64,000 nt of DNA, taken from NCBI RefSeq assembly GCF_031755915.1, contig NC_083386.1, positions 18,523,001-18,587,000 on the forward strand. The letters run 5' to 3'. The stretch's first letter is position 1. Every line of letters begins with the position of its first letter. Below, piece by piece: positions 62,896 through 64,000 of the stretch. The notes below the pieces were generated by a model, which worked only from the letters and a program-made list of their open reading frames with translations, did not search any database and was not told the origin of the DNA. Position numbers and translations under genes: made by a program. This DNA is from Ziziphus jujuba. Lineage: Eukaryota > Streptophyta > Magnoliopsida > Rosales > Rhamnaceae.

Positions 62896-64000
62896 TACCA
62901 TCCTTAAGATAGATTACATGCCGCTTTAAGGCCTCAATGAACCTAAAAAGAGCAAGCTTGAGTACACTCTTCTTGAGAGAGTGCACATGCCGACATGTAT
63001 ACTCCATTCTAGGAGTGTATATGCCATTTATAAAGAATTTCCCCTATTTTAATTCAATTGTGGACAAATGTTGGAAGAGACCTAGGTTTTTAATAGTTAC
63101 GTAACTTGTATGTGCCTCTTTATGAGCCATTTGATAGAAACCAAATGAATAAGATTAGGTCCAACAAGATAAGGTTTAAGAAGGCTATTAAGGGAGGTTG
63201 GTTATATTTATCCTTAAAGTGGCAAGACTTGACACAATCTACAGATTATCTATAAATTACATTATAATTAAGAGTGAGAAGGTGTTTTTAGAGAGATAAG
63301 CTTTTGGGATTTTTGAGATTTCTTGGAGAGCCTAAAGCTTTGGGTTACTTGGATGAGCCATAATCTACCAAAAATTCTCTTGTTATTAATTTTTTCTCTT
63401 AGTTTTTTAGTTTTTGCAATAGAATTCTTGATTATTTTGTAAAGACAATGTTTGGATCCTTTTGAATTTTATTTTGTTTTTGAGTTTATTGTTTTTATTT
63501 CTATGAGCAGCTAGATCTTTAATTTAGGATCTTGATGTTGCTTAGAACTTGAAAGTGATGAATTAATTTGGTTTATTTTTGGGTCAATTTCTCTTCAATT
63601 ATTTGTGTTTCATTGGATTAATTGAAAAACATGTCTAATTTGGATGAGAATTTGGCTGGATGTTATCAAGATTGAAGAATTAGAGTTTGGGTAAGCGTAA
63701 TTTAGTAAATTAATAACTAGGAAAATGCAATTTAAGATCTAATTTAAGCTTGAAAGATTCTTTTCAAGTTTTGGCTAACCTTAATCTTGGATTGAATTGA
63801 GTTTGTGCATTTGGGGACTCTGGGCAGCAAGGGATGAGTTTGTTGGCCTACGAACATGTTTGATCTCACCCAGAGGCCATGAAATCATGTCAGGGTAGAA
63901 GTAAGGGCGCTCAAGCATGTCATTAGCGTCCAAGCTTCCACATTGGTTGGATTTAGCTAGTTTGGCAATGAAGGAGTTTTCTTGTAATCCAAGCAAGCTT
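62896..64000. other. Unassigned repeat-like segment at window end
   Basis: Intermediate base composition, no long ORF with a known motif. A minus-strand frame at 63781-63996 continues toward the window edge; its product shows no recognisable motif. Phrases such as GAGCAGCTAGATCTTTAATT near 63508 resemble LTR or leader text of Gypsy-type elements. It may continue beyond the window. Confidence 0.3.

Overview
The window is nuclear DNA of a flowering plant, most likely a eudicot. Signs: strongly A+T-rich sequence, GT-AG introns, many (TA)n, poly(A) and poly(T) tracts, and decayed plant transposons (Ty1/copia, Mutator-like MULE, hAT-like, LINE, Gypsy-type LTR). I see no rRNA, convincing tRNA, known microRNA, CRISPR, prokaryotic or organellar segment. 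The species cannot be named from the sequence.

Only one intact protein-coding gene is supported: a five-exon, plus-strand gene at 37451..39323. It encodes a 417-residue plant-specific protein of unknown function. Every splice site is GT-AG, the frame stays open across all junctions, and it ends in LPQEWTY. A TATA-like box and a cluster of CCGGTT/AACCGG hexamers lie upstream.

The rest is repeats and relics. About 0.5-4.4 kb: a dead Ty1/copia element (gag, RT, RNase H, 3' LTR). 4.8-5.9 kb: a non-autonomous MULE with ~195-bp TIRs and a perfect 9-bp target duplication. 6.0-9.2 kb: a long LTR-like block with no genes. 10-30 kb: AT-rich intergenic DNA with small inverted-repeat elements, microsatellites and a 5'-truncated LINE. 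30.3-31.4 kb: a nested cluster of foldback hairpins. 31.5-36 kb: a MITE, tandem duplications, a FAR1/OTU-type MULE relic and a field of degenerate short repeats. 39.8-51.5 kb: gene-free AT-rich DNA with a 508-bp tandem duplication. 51.5-57.5 kb: a large dead MULE with a MuDR-type transposase on plus and a Ulp1-like protease ORF converging on it from minus, both with a catalytic-position substitution. 57.7-58.9 kb: a second copy of the 4.8-kb MULE family with an unrelated interior. 62.4-62.8 kb: a hAT-like MITE. The last kilobase looks like repeat sequence I could not classify.

The genes do not form a pathway. The main biology is one housekeeping-like gene of unknown role in a transposon graveyard, plus several structures (foldback cluster, two-gene MULE, TIR twins with different cargo) that merit comparison with other copies in the genome.
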